A DNA stretch of 64,000 nucleotides from Mytilisepta virgata (Eukaryota > Mollusca > Bivalvia > Mytilida > Mytilidae): contig CM051519.1 in NCBI GenBank assembly GCA_028015205.1, positions 37,739,979 to 37,803,978 on the forward strand, given 5' to 3'. The position numbers and the translations under genes were made by a program. The notes beneath the pieces are model-generated. The model was not told the origin of the DNA. It searched no databases and saw nothing but the letters and a program-made list of their open reading frames with translations. How positions within the stretch are numbered: position 1 is the stretch's first letter; each line of letters begins with the position of its first letter. This document shows positions 11,614-22,150 of this stretch, piece after piece.

Positions 11614-12320
11614 GTCGAGCCTGCGACTTTAGTCGCAGAAAGCTCGACATAGGGATAGTGATCCGCCGCCGGCGGCGGCGGCGTTAACTAACTTCTTAAA
11701 AGCTTTTTATTTTAGAAGGTGGAAGACCTGGATGCTTTATACTTTGTATAAAGATGCCTTATGTTACGAAGTTTCCGTCTGTCATATGTACATTGTCCTT
11801 GACCTCATTTTCATGGTTCAGTGACTACTTGAAAAAAAGTTAAGATTTTTTGTAATGTTAATTTCTCTCTTATTGTGAGAAATAGGATAACTATATTTGG
11901 TATGTGCGTACCTTACAAGGTTTTCATTCCCGTCAGACAGTTTTCAATTGACCTCGACCCCATTTCAAGGATCAGTGAACAAGGTTAAGTTTTGGTGGTC
12001 AAGTCCATATCTCAGATACTATAAGCAATAGGTCTAGTATATTTGGTGTATGGAAGGATTGTAAGGTGTACATGTCCAACTGGCAGGTGTCATCTGACCT
12101 TGACCTCATTTTCATGGTTCAGTGGTTATAGTTAAGTTTTTGTGTTTTGGCCTGTTTTTCGAATACTGTATGCAATAGGTCTACTATATTTGGTGTATGG
12201 AAGGATTGTAAGGTGTGCATGTCCAACTGACATGTGTCATCTGACCTTGACCTCATTTTCATGGTTCAGTGGTTACAGTTCAGTTTTTGTGTTCTGCTCT
12301 GTTTTTCGAATACTGATAGA
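11614..12320. repeat. Hairpin-headed tandem-unit repeat with TGACCTTGACCT phrases
   Basis: Opens with a hairpin (GTCGAGC...CTGCGACT / AGTCGCAG...GCTCGAC, 11614-11648), then a GC-rich CCG/CGG run near 11663. About four units of roughly 148 bp follow, each centred on TTGACCTCATTTTCATGG or a variant (near 11799, 11948, 12100, 12247). The two right-hand units contain TGACCTTGACCT exactly. This type of repeat is common in bivalve sequence as I recall it; that is not checked here. An overlapping ORF at 12142-12492 is just repeat. Confidence 0.65.
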
Positions 12321-12871
12321 ATTTACTTTCATTAGAAATACACGACAGGCGAGACATTTTTGTGTGTCCACTCTTGTTTATATTGGTTTGGAATTTTTTT
12401 TTCGAGGTATGGATACAATTTTATTTTCTTTCCACTACAATCAAACTAAATTATTTTTTTTCTTACCAAGTCGAATCGTAAATTTTTTTTGAGAATTGCC
12501 CAGAAAGTAAAAGGCGTATTTATTGCTATTAAATCACTGGCAGTAAAAAAAAAACTGGTATATACTATGAATTTGTTTTTATAATCAAAATTTGCATATA
12601 CTTTTCATACTCATAAATTGACCAATCTTACCCATTGATGTATTTAAAATAAAAAAATATCGACCCATTGATGTATTTCCCAACCGAGTTTTTTTTTTTT
12701 GTTTTCTTGAAATTACTACCCATTCATATATTTTAATGTAATTTTCCCACCCTAATTATATTATATATTTGACAGCTCAAAAAACCTACTTTGTATTTTA
12801 TCATAATAATCATAATACCACACAGTACTGAGTGACACACATTGGGTATATGTACATGTATGCATATTTAA
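12321..12871. other. Non-coding stretch
   Basis: AT-rich with many homopolymer runs. It includes a small direct duplication of CCATTGATGTATTT near 12636 and 12665. No gene seen. Confidence 0.35.
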
Positions 12872-14097
12872 ACTAGAGGCTCAGAGGGCGGAGCCTGTGT
12901 CGCTCATCTGGCATGAAAGCCGTTTTTATTATGTACCTCAGAGAAGTCACTTCTCCCTATCATTATGAAGAGTGGTAAGCCTTGCAGGAACGCAATTTTT
13001 TTCATCAAGGCCCTTCTAATTAAGTCAGCATATTCTAAAATTTGGCGGTTCTCCAGAAGATTTTTGCATATATTTCCCATAGGGTTTTATGTTAACCTAA
13101 GTCTTCTGCTGGTGGCACGAAAGTAACAGGACTTGGTCAGCACCTTAGGCCTGGTTTAGTTTCAATAAATACTGCAGTTCTGTACATTTTTGTTATATGC
13201 CATAGACATTTTCTGTCAAGTTTGGCTCTATTTGGCCAAGCAGTTTCAGAGAATTTTTTTTAATTAACCAATTAGAAACAAGAATTGCCGTGGTGGCCAT
13301 GTTTGTCGCCTGATATGGACAAAATGAGGAAACTCTGTAACAAATTTCTCACAGATGCTTCCTGTCAAGTTTTGTTCTATTTGGCCAAGAGGTTTCAGAG
13401 AAGATTTCTTTAAATCAGCCAATCAGAAAAAAGAATTGCCCATCCCAGCCATGCTTGTCGTCCAATCAGGATGACAAAGATTAATTTCATAAAAGAATTT
13501 CCATAGATGCTTCCTGTCAAGTTTGGCTGACAGTTTTGGCCAAGCAGTTCCAGATAAAAAAAAAGTTTTTTTTAATCAACCAATGAGAAACAAAAATTGC
13601 CCATGACGGCCATGTTTGTTCCCTGATCGGGACAAAATGAGGAGACTTTGTAAATAACATCCCATAAATGCTTCCTTTCAAGTTTCTTGCCATTTTGCCA
13701 AGCGATTTCAGAGAGAGAAGATTTTTTTTTATAACACGAAATCAGAAACAAGAACTACCAATGCAGGATATATTTGAAGTCTGATCGGAACGAAATGAGA
13801 AAACTTCATAAAGGTCCCCCCATATATGGTTCCTGTCTAGTTTTGTTTCATTTGGCCAAGCAGTTTCAGAGGAGAAGATTGTTGAAAACTCATCCAATCA
13901 GAAACAACAATTGGCCATTGCGGCCATGCTTGTCGTCCGATCGGGACGAAATGAGCAAACTTTATAAAGAACCTTACATAGATGCTTCCTGTCAAGTTTT
14001 ATACTATTTGGCCCAGTTGTTTCAGAGGAGAAGATTAAAGTTAACAGACGGATGGACGACGCCAAGTGATGACAGGTGAACTAAAAAGGAACAATGC
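12872..14097 (+). repeat. Interspersed tandem-unit element, copy 1 (GAGGCTC ... AGGTGAACTAAAAAGG)
   Basis: Begins ACTAGAGGCTCAGAGGGCGG and ends CAGGTGAACTAAAAAGGA. Inside are five to six units of about 155 bp, each with variants of CTTCCTGTCAAGTTT, TTTGGCCAAGCAGTTTCAGA, AGATTTTT and AATCAGAAACAAGAATTGCC. The end matches the copies at 42.9-43.5 kb and, inverted, 46.9-49.4 kb, so all three are one family. No transposase is present. The ORF at 13774-14079 is made of these units and is not a gene. Confidence 0.72.
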
Positions 14098-15667
14098 TTT
14101 GATTGTCACGATTGTTGCTCTTCATCTTGATGGTTAATCACTGAAAGGTCAAGTATGACTGAAAAACTAAGGAAAATCTTTAATAACGTTCAAAATAAAT
14201 CAAGTCAGGTTTGTATTAAATAATGGTCTAAAGCTTTTTTTGTAATGCTTGTGATTTTTTAAATCATCTCTCGGATTCAATCATTTTTGGGGAAAAAGAT
14301 ATATCTAAACCAAAAAATTGTTTTCCATAGTTATGTAAAATATATTTTTTTCCCTTCCCATTGTAATCAGAATATTTTTTTCACAAAAAAAACATCGAAC
14401 TTTCCTGTTAGCCATATGTTGTTTACTTTAATACTTATTACAAATTTATGAAGTACAAACACATTAATAAAAGAAAAACAACTACATGTTTACGACTGAT
14501 AACATGTGTTGTCTGAAGGAGAATATACAAAATAAAATTTAGTCACTTTACGCCCCTTTAATATTCTCACAAAATAAAATTTTACCCCTACCCCAACTAA
14601 ATTTGAGAAAAAATGTTTTTTTTACCGTAAATTCTAAAAAAAAATTATTATTATGCATTTGCAGTTTTTATTTTTATATCAAACGCGTAAAATACATGAC
14701 ATTAAATAAATAGTTTGAATAAGCCACCATATAATATTTTATCGTAAAAAATCGTTAAAAATGAGATGTTTTTAATCAGTCTGCAGATTTTCACCTGAAA
14801 ACCATGCAGCTCCATTTTTCGAGTCAACGATGGATATCATCATCAATATAGCAGTTGATCTTTGTACTAGAACAATGTAGAAAAGGTGAAATCATTTTCA
14901 TTTTACATCATTAGTGACTTAAACGTAATAAGATATTCCCCCCTATGTAAATATCTAAAATCTGTTGATTTGTCGGTTGAAACGTTTGGAGAGTTGAGAA
15001 GGGTCCGGAATATTAAGCCATATGTAGCGACTATAGATGAGCCTACTGTTATCTTAAATCTACAAAAGGTTTTTTTACGTGTAAAGAGTGTTCCACTTTC
15101 CAAACACGTCGCCACTATGAAGGTGCCTATTTATTTTGAATTAAGTAAATTTCGACTTAAACAAGCCCAAAATACACAGACATTTACCTCCTTTAATGAA
15201 ATATTAAGATTTAGGTCTATATTAATACATGTATTCAAATTTCTGAGAGGCAATTCCATTATGTTATATTTAAGTCCATGACAGTTATAAGTATATGTGA
15301 GCTTTTGTGCCATAAAGAAGCTCTTACTTCTAGATGCAGAAGTCAAATATAATTTATTCATTATGAGTAAATAATTCATTTCAGCAAGTAATTATTCACC
15401 CATTTCATATAAATTGTGGATCAAATATGCTTATTTGTATTTTCAAATAGTTAAAGGTATAACATAAAAAGTCAAAATCCATCTCTAAAATGGTCAAATT
15501 TTAATTTAATTTAAAGAGATTTAACACTTGAAGACTTATAATTATCTAGTATTACTTGTACCTGTAAAATGCAGGTAATCTTTATTAGAAATAAACTATA
15601 TTTACTATCACAACATATTCTAATTAGTATATTTATATAAGGGATTAAAAGTTGGAGAATCAGGATT
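14098..15667. other. Non-coding stretch with one unexplained ORF
   Basis: Mostly AT-rich. A 131-codon ORF at 14886-15281 (plus) has no domain, signal peptide or splice context that I recognise, and shorter antisense ORFs overlap it. I do not call a gene. Confidence 0.35.
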
Positions 15668-16288
15668 ACATCCCAGCTCCTTTGTTCTTACAGGGGTGAT
15701 CTGAGGCGGATCACCCTTGATCTGAGACGGATCACCCTTGCCAGATCACCCCAACAAGTGTTCTTTGTTACGTTTAAAATTGGCGGAAACAATTTACTCA
15801 CGAAAAACATTAAAATTTGGAAAGAATGTACCTAGATTCGAACCTGGGACCCTTGGTATATTGTCCAGACGCCTTTTTTTTATCTTTTTATATTGTCCAG
15901 ACGCCTTTTTTTTATCTTTTTATATTGTCCAGACGCCTTTTTTTTATCTTTTTATATTGTCCAGACGCCTTTTTTTTATCTTTTTATATTGTCCAGACGC
16001 CTTAACCACTAGACTACGGAACCTCACACGAGTAGGTGTTAATTTTACCTATATAAAAAACATTATGTTATGGGTTCCAATGGGGTATTCAATATATAAT
16101 ATATATAAAAGTAAATCTAACATATAATAGTACTGACATCTTTACTTCAATTTTATTATTATTTACCCCGAATGAGCTGGGATGTAAAATAATTATCCCA
16201 CTCGGACTTGGTGTGTCTGTATCAGATCATCCCGAGGGCCGGATGATCTTATACAGACACACCGCGTCCTAGTGGGATAACTATTACT
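15668..16288. mobile_element. TIR element with tRNA-like core and hairpin end, copy 2
   Basis: Starts ACATCCCAGCTC (15668); the inverted end GAGCTGGGATGT lies at 16174-16185. On the minus strand the core reads TCCGTAGTCTAGTGGTTAAG and then CCAGGTTCGAATC, that is, A- and B-box equivalents of a tRNA. The tail (16187-16288) is a long hairpin with GTTATCCCACT and GTGGGATAAC arms, and GTGTGTCTGTAT..GATCATCC pairing with GGATGATC..ATACAGACAC. This copy has a 32-bp expansion inside the tRNA-like part and is joined head to tail to copy 3. Confidence 0.82.
15861..16003. repeat. 32-bp tandem repeat, five copies of the head phrase
   Basis: TTGTCCAGACGCCTT recurs at 15861, 15893, 15925, 15957 and 15989, an exact 32-bp period, with a T-rich spacer in between. 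It lies within the tRNA-like core of copy 2; copies 1 and 3 have a single version. It explains the repetitive ORFs predicted here, which I do not consider genes. Confidence 0.92.
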
Positions 16289-16289
16289 T

Positions 16290-16815
16290 ACATCCCGGCT
16301 CCTTTGTTTTTACAGGGGTGATCTGAGACGGATAACCCCTGCCAGATCACCCCAGCAAGAGTGCTTTGTTAGTTTAAAGTTGACGGGAACAATTTACTCA
16401 CGATTAAAACTTAGAAAATTTATGCAGAAACATAAATTACAAATTAAAAATTAACATTAAAATTTAGAAAGAATGTACCGAGAATCGAACCTGGGATCGT
16501 TCGTTTATTAGCCATCCACGTTAACCAATAGGCCAGTGAAGCTCACACCAATTAACGTTAATTTTACCTATAAGAATATTAAGTTCGGGTTCCAGTGGGG
16601 AATACAATATATAATATATATAAAAGTATATTATAACGTAAAATAGTACTGAAATGTTTACTTTAAGTTTATTATTATTTATCACGGATGAGCTGGGATG
16701 TAAAATAGTTATCCCACTCGGACTTGGTGTGTCTGTATAAGATCATACCTCGGGCCTCCGGCCCTCGGGATGATCTTATACAGACACACTGCGTCCTTGT
16801 GGGATAACTATTACT
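16290..16815. mobile_element. TIR element with tRNA-like core and hairpin end, copy 3
   Basis: Starts ACATCCCGGCTC directly after the hairpin of copy 2 and carries the inverted end at 16690-16701. The tRNA-like core is on the minus strand at about 16465-16560, with B box CCAGGTTCGATTC and a different anticodon-loop region from copy 2. The tail hairpin at 16707-16815 has a GC-rich loop (CTCGGGCCTCCGGCCCTCGGG). Confidence 0.8.
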
Positions 16816-16911
16816 GACACCATCCGCGGCCAGGCTTTCCGCTTTATGACAGATTTAATCCTGGTTTGGCAAACATTTAATTAGGGTATATACATGTAGT
16901 AAACAGTTAAG

Positions 16912-17198
16912 GACATCTTCGGTACATGGAGTTGATGAGCCAATTAATAAACGCCATCGGAATACGTGCCCATACTCTCTGAAACGCTTGTGAAAGTTCA
17001 GCTGCAGTTGTCGGACTTGGCTGCTCATTATTCAACCGTCTTTGAACTTCGTCCCATAAATGTTCAATAGGGTTTAAATCTGGACTCAAAGCCGGCCAAT
17101 CCATAACATTAATGTTATTCTGCTGTAGGAAGTCTCTTGTGGCTCTTGCGGTATGCGCACGTGCATTGTCCTGTTGGAAAGTCTTGTTTTGATGGGGT
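16912..17198 (-). pseudogene. Truncated Tc1-type transposase, C-terminal fragment
   Basis: The minus strand matches the 34.7-kb Tc1 transposase almost base for base over its last third: NKTFQQDNARAHTARATRDF, then MDWPALSPDLNPIEHLWDEV, then RIPMAFINWLINSMYRRC. Both ends are cut: the N-terminal two thirds are missing beyond 17198, and the last residues and right TIR are missing before 16912. It retains the second catalytic D and the E but not the first D. It keeps the reading frame that the 34.7-kb copy has lost. Confidence 0.9.
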
Positions 17199-17483
17199 TA
17201 ATGAGCAAGGTAAACTATAGTTCAAGATTTGTTTGCTCTGATTCTATGATTGACCCAATGTATTACAGCACATGGTATATATTTATTTAGCCTAAGAATA
17301 TAGATTAAAATGTTGAAAGAAAATTTTGTGAAATTTCATTGTGTTCAACAGAATAACATAACAAACATTTTTTAAATACATGTGCAATAATTTGATAATA
17401 ATTTGCATAAAATCATAACAGAGGCACTTTATTTTAATATTAATATTTGAAGCACTGTTCATAACTCATTTCTCATCGTATCC

Positions 17484-17765
17484 TCACTCAGTCCAGTCAA
17501 TATGGAGGAGATGAGATGCAGCATCTGAGTATTCCGTCAAGTTGTCGAGCCCCTGCTGATATCTGTCTTTCAGCGCATGAAGTTGAGTGTCTATGTGTCT
17601 GTATTTTCGGTTGATGTGCTTCTCCTGTTGTATACTAGATACTGGTACATTCTGTAACTGCTTGGGTCTGTTGTAGTTGTAAGATCTCGTAGATGTTTGG
17701 GTGGGCGCGGCGAAGTTTCTTCTTTATCATGTTGTGCCATCCTTTTATTTTGTTCGTTGTGCGGG
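17484..17765 (-). pseudogene. MULE-type (FLYWCH-associated) transposase C-terminus, remnant 1
   Basis: Minus-strand translation gives KGWHNMIKKKLRRAHPNIYE, then after a frameshift HINRKYRHIDTQLHALKDRY and EYSDAASHLLHIDWTE with a stop at 17484-17486. The GWHN..KK.LRRAHPNIY phrase and the downstream KYR.ID......DR....LDNL are, as I recall, typical of the C-terminus of MULE-like transposase proteins common in molluscs. No catalytic domain is present. Confidence 0.6.
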
Positions 17766-18563
17766 GATCAATTATTTTTTAAGTTATGATTAATGACTAA
17801 TCTAACAGTGTTTTAAAATTGATTATACCTAAATATTTATTTTTGTAAATATATCTTTTTTGTACTAAGGATAATATTCCGTTTTTATCGTAAATATTTT
17901 TTCAATTAATATCAAACCATTTTTTTTAAAGGTAAATGTTTCATTTTTTTCCTAATTAGATATTTTTTGCGCGTATTGTATCAATTTTTGTATATTTTCT
18001 TCTTTTTTTGCCATTTGTACTTCCGTTAAGCTGTTGATATTTTACAGGTAAATTCAGGTAAAAATTAGACAAATAGATACAAAAAAGGGCTGTGTGCCTG
18101 AGTGCCAACATTTTATAAGATCAAACAATACTGTAGGTGCTCATTAGTGAGGATAATGGGGCCCTCATGTAGGTTAATTATTGTACCTGTTAATTTAAAA
18201 GATTCTCATTTCAGTTCTTTAAAAATACATTTAAAAAAAACGAATTTTAGTACTATTTTTTTTGTTTTGAAAAATGAAAAAAAAGAAGTGAAAAGAGAAT
18301 CTTTAAATCAATTCAAATATAAATTGATTTTATATCAACTTGTTGGCTAATCAAAAAAGGACAAAAAATATTTTTAATATATTTTATTGTATCTTAATAA
18401 CTTATTTCATACATTATAGATAACATAATACTTATATAATGAACTAGAAATAACAAACAGCATTACATTATTTTGGTTTAAAATAGCATAAGCAGTAAAT
18501 AAAATAATAATCACATTAAATAGGACTGATCAAACTTAAAAATGTCACAAAATGTCTATATGT
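17766..18563. other. Non-coding stretch
   Basis: AT-rich, no supported gene. It lies between two remnants of the same transposase family. Confidence 0.35.
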
Positions 18564-18825
18564 TCAGCCCAGATGGAGTAACTGTGACACTAGATCTACG
18601 TAGTCCATGAGGTCGATGATGTTGCTGGTGAGTCTTTCTTTCAGTGTGCTGATGAGGTTGTCGATGGTCCTGTACTTTTTCGGTCTGGGACGTTGAGTTC
18701 CTCCGGCTTGTAGTTGGATCTGAGTTATCTCGTGGGCCGTGTAGATATTCGAGTGACTGTGTTGAACTTTCTTCTTTAGTTTGCCGTGTCATGCTTCCAT
18801 GTGGTTGGTGGTATCATTTTTTGTT
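18564..18825 (-). pseudogene. MULE-type transposase C-terminus, remnant 2
   Basis: Minus strand: TTNHMEA, an in-frame TGA where the family has tryptophan, then HGKLKKKVQHSHSNIY, PRPKKYRTIDNLISTLKERL and LMDYVDLVSQLLHLG with a stop at 18564-18566. It aligns with remnant 1 along its length but is clearly diverged, so it is a second insertion or an old duplication. A TGG-to-TGA change is the only visible lesion in this piece. Confidence 0.6.
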
Positions 18826-18985
18826 CATATTTCGCCCCAAAATTTACAAAATTAATTTTCAAAATTTATATTTTCTCACATTTTTTGCTCATATTTCACC
18901 CCAAAATTTACAAAATTAATTTTCAAAATTTATATTTTTCACATTTTTTTATCATTTTTGTTCATATTTCACCCTAAAATTTACA
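18815..18985. repeat. Tandem repeat, about 70 bp, 2.5 copies
   Basis: Three copies of GTTCATATTTC(G/A)CCCCAAAATTTA (or close variants) follow each other, each with ATTTACAAAATTAATTTTCA. AT-rich and non-coding. Confidence 0.8.
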
Positions 18986-19364
18986 AAATTAAAAGGGCAT
19001 TTAATCAAGCCCCCTTACTGTACCCCTTCATAACTACTAAAACAACAATATTTAATTATGTGATTTTAAGAATGTTGGCACTCAGGGAACAACTTTAATT
19101 ACTAAAACAACAAAAACACCTATGTTATTTTAACATTTAATTAAATGTTGGCAAACCAGGAGGACACCATATGACACCAGATCATCATGCCTCGCCTACA
19201 AATTGTTGAAAATGTTAAAGTTGTCTAATAAAAATGTTTAAACCTGTGTTATTTTCGATGTAATGGTTACTTACATTTAATGTTTCCATTTATTATTTGT
19301 GTTTTATCGGGTGTTAGCATCAGTCGTGTTCAAAAGCAAAATTATATATTAGTTTGATATACAA

Positions 19365-19667
19365 CACGTGCAAGAATGGTGTAATGAAAATGATATGATG
19401 ATAAATGTAACAAAATCAAAATCAATGCTTGTATCATCCAGTAAAAGGGTTAGAAACAATACTATCAGTGTGTTCTTTAATAATGCATTGATGGATAATG
19501 TTAAGTATGAAAAATTATTAGGTGTTACAATTGACAACTGTTTATCTTAGGCTGAACATATTAACAAACTAGTTTCAAAAATTTCTTCTCGGCTTGGACT
19601 GATGTGCAGATTAAAATATTTTCTTCATTCAGAAGGTTTAATAGTAGTATATATGCGGTTTTCAGTA
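19365..19667 (+). mobile_element. LINE reverse-transcriptase thumb fragment
   Basis: Translation gives VQEWCNENDMMINVTKSKSM, VKYEKLLGVTIDNCLS, a stop, then AEHINKLVSKISSRLGLM. This is the region after the YADD box in Jockey/CR1-like LINEs. The 3' side is cut exactly where the long-armed element begins at 19668. The 5' RT core is missing. Confidence 0.8.
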
Positions 19668-21475
19668 AGCATTTGTGGAGGTGCCGGAATTGACGTCAAC
19701 CAGAAATGACGTCACAGGAAGTGACGGAACCGGAAGTGGTTTTTTCGCGCATGCTCAACCGAAAGGGATGTGTTTCCCGCCATTTGTTTACGGAAGTGAC
19801 GCAAGTCACGAGCTGGGACCCGGATATGTCGTCTGCGCATGTTCAAGCGGGACCGGAAGTGGTTTGCGCGCATGCACAACCGGAAGTAGTGGATTTTCCC
19901 GCCATTTGTTTACGGAAGTGACGCTAGTCACGTGTCAGGACCCGGATGTGTGGTCTGCGCATGTGTAGAATGCAAACAACAGTTTCGTATAAAATTCCAC
20001 TGATTTTCCCCTAAATATATGATGTCATAGGTATGGAATTCCCTCTATTTATAAGTTCTAGATATTGATTTCTGATTGTTTTTTGGTTTCATTATTTAAA
20101 TTAGAGTCTTGGCTTTATTTTAAGTTTAAAAAAATGCATGAAATGTAAAAAAGTAATTATTTTCAGAAAAGTTTTATTAATGGGAGACTACTCTGAAAAC
20201 ATCCAAAAATAGTGTAGGAGAAAACACAACATTTTTATACCACTTCATGTAGCAATTTTAAAAGGCGGCGAATGTACCCTGAAACTACATGTGCTGAAAC
20301 CAGTTGAATGTGTACTTTGGAAAACACATATACTCAGTTCTCTAAACTACGCAGGAATCTTTGCTAGGATGCTCTGAGGTTGGTCTGTTTTTGAAATATT
20401 TGAAGGGGGAGGCCTATTTTTTGTCAGTTATCTTTCTGTAATGGTAAGAATTTGGAAAGGAATTCCTTAAAAATACTTATATACAGTGAAAGCTTGAAGA
20501 AATATGTTTTATTTGATATATGGTTGTCTATGGGTATATGATACAGCCAATTGTCCAGCTATCAATCTTTTGAGTATGTCCCTTCAATTCATGACGTCGT
20601 GAAAAGTTCTAAGAAAAACTGTTGTGTGCACTCTGTAGGCAGAACCGGAGTACCGGAATTGGTTTGCGGGAATGCGCAAGCGGAAGTGATGGATTTTTGC
20701 GCCATTTTCCTATTATTTACTTACGGAAGTGACGTGCCAGGACTCGGATGTGCCATGCTTGACCAGAACTCAGATTGAATTATCTCCCTTTTCCCGCACT
20801 TCTCGGTCGTCTCTGGATCTTTCATCGGTCTCTAGGGACTGATACTCTCACGGTTATGTCGAAGTCCGAGAGTATAAGAAGTACATTATTGGATTATCTC
20901 CCCTTATCCCGCTCTTTTCATCTGGGGGTGATGTTTTCTGTAAGGACCAAAGGTAGGATTGGATTATGTCCTCTTACCTCCAAGTGATGCTGTCACCAAT
21001 AGATCAATGGAGAGGTGTCCTTAGCAACCGCCTTAGCATTTCATTGCATTATGATGCACTTTGTTTCTCTTCTCTTGCTCCATGCCGCTCTTCGCTGCTC
21101 TTTGCTGCTCATCGCTAATCATGACCTTACTCGCGTGCTCATTTCGGTCCTGCTGCTTGTTGCTGTTCGTCATCGCTGATCTTCTCTTGCTCCTCGCTGT
21201 TTTTCTCTTGCTCTTTGCTGCTCATCGCTAATCATGACCTTACTCGCGTGCTCATTTCTGTCCTGCTGCCTGTTGCTGTTTGTCATCGCTGCTCTTCTCT
21301 CGCTCCTCGCTGTTTTTCCCTTGCTCTTTGCTGCTCATCGCTAATCATGACCTTATTCGCGTGCTCATTTCAGTCCTTCTGCTTGTTGCTGTTCGTCATC
21401 GCTGCTCTTCCCTTGCTCCTCGCTGTTTTTCTCTTGCTCTTTGCTGAGATGGCTCATCGCGTGACAAACATGAGG
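19668..21475 (+). repeat. Left inverted arm of the long-armed element
   Basis: Contains the terminal motif cluster (19668-19960), an inserted 0.67-kb segment (19966-20635), the arm body (20636-21060) and about 3.5 units of the 113-bp repeat (phrase CTTGCTCTTTGCTGCTCATC near 21090, 21210, 21325, 21440). The arm body aligns with the reverse complement of the right arm with only scattered substitutions. Confidence 0.85.
19966..20635. mobile_element. MITE-like insertion in the left arm
   Basis: This segment has no counterpart in the right arm. Its ends are imperfect inverted repeats: TAGAATGCAAACAACAGTTT at the left, and AAACTGTTGTGTGCACTCTG at the right. It lacks coding sequence. The flanks share GTAG, but the target duplication is not certain, and some arm sequence may have been lost at the site. 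Confidence 0.6.
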
Positions 21476-21569
21476 CAAAAAGTCACGCTTGCTTAGGTGA
21501 ACCACCTACGTGGGATATGAGCGGTTAGAGTAGGAGTACGAGACAGACCTACGATAAGAGTTAGAGGCA

Positions 21570-21665
21570 GGACTATGGTTAGGGTTAGGGTTAGGGTTAG
21601 GACTAAGGTTAGGGTTAGAGTTATGGTTGGGGTTAGGACTCGCGTTAAGGTTATGGTTAGGACTG
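21570..21665 (+). repeat. Degenerate telomere-like TTAGGG repeats
   Basis: A run of GGTTAGGGTTAGGGTTAGG followed by decayed units (GGACTAAGGTTAGGG, GTTATGGTTGGGGTTAGG). TTAGGG is the usual metazoan and bivalve telomere unit. Here it is interstitial, just inside the left arm of the long-armed element. Confidence 0.8.
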
Positions 21666-22150
21666 AAATCCGTAAACGTTCGTTCGCGTCCGCAAAGACT
21701 CTGAAATTTTCGTTTCATTAGGGTGCTCTATTTCAGGTCCGCGTTACTGGGCGCAGCCATCTTTGATGTCCATAGTAACATCGAGACCAAGAGGTGATTT
21801 ATAACGAAACAGTAAGAATCCCATCAGCTCCCCGGCACACCAGCAGCAGCAGCAAAAAACCGAAATGAGCACGAGAGCATAGTGCTAAGCAGCGATGAGC
21901 AGGACAGAACAATACAGAGAAAGAGAAGAGCAGCGATGAGCAGCAAACTATAATGACGAGCAGGGAACTGTGTGGTCTGAATGAATAGACAAAAACAATC
22001 TTTATCACCATGACGCCAATGGAAAGCTTTTAACGAAAATATAATCAGAGGTTTTGTTTAATTTCGTCAGTTGTTTGAAGACCGTCAAACAACACACACG
22101 TATCAATGGAGACGAAAACGCCTCTCGGTTTATTGGTTCCTGCTAGATAA

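Noticed and set aside
12142..12492. 116-codon ORF
   Set aside because: Half of it is tandem repeat sequence and the rest is T-rich.
14886..15281. 131-codon plus-strand ORF
   Set aside because: No domain, signal or splice evidence and overlapping antisense ORFs; could be a remnant, but not supportable.
15738..16127. Repetitive ORFs of 62 and 129 codons
   Set aside because: Product of the 32-bp expansion in the tRNA-like element.
21506..21718. Asn/Pro-rich 70-codon minus-strand ORF
   Set aside because: Antisense reading of the telomere-like TTAGGG repeats.
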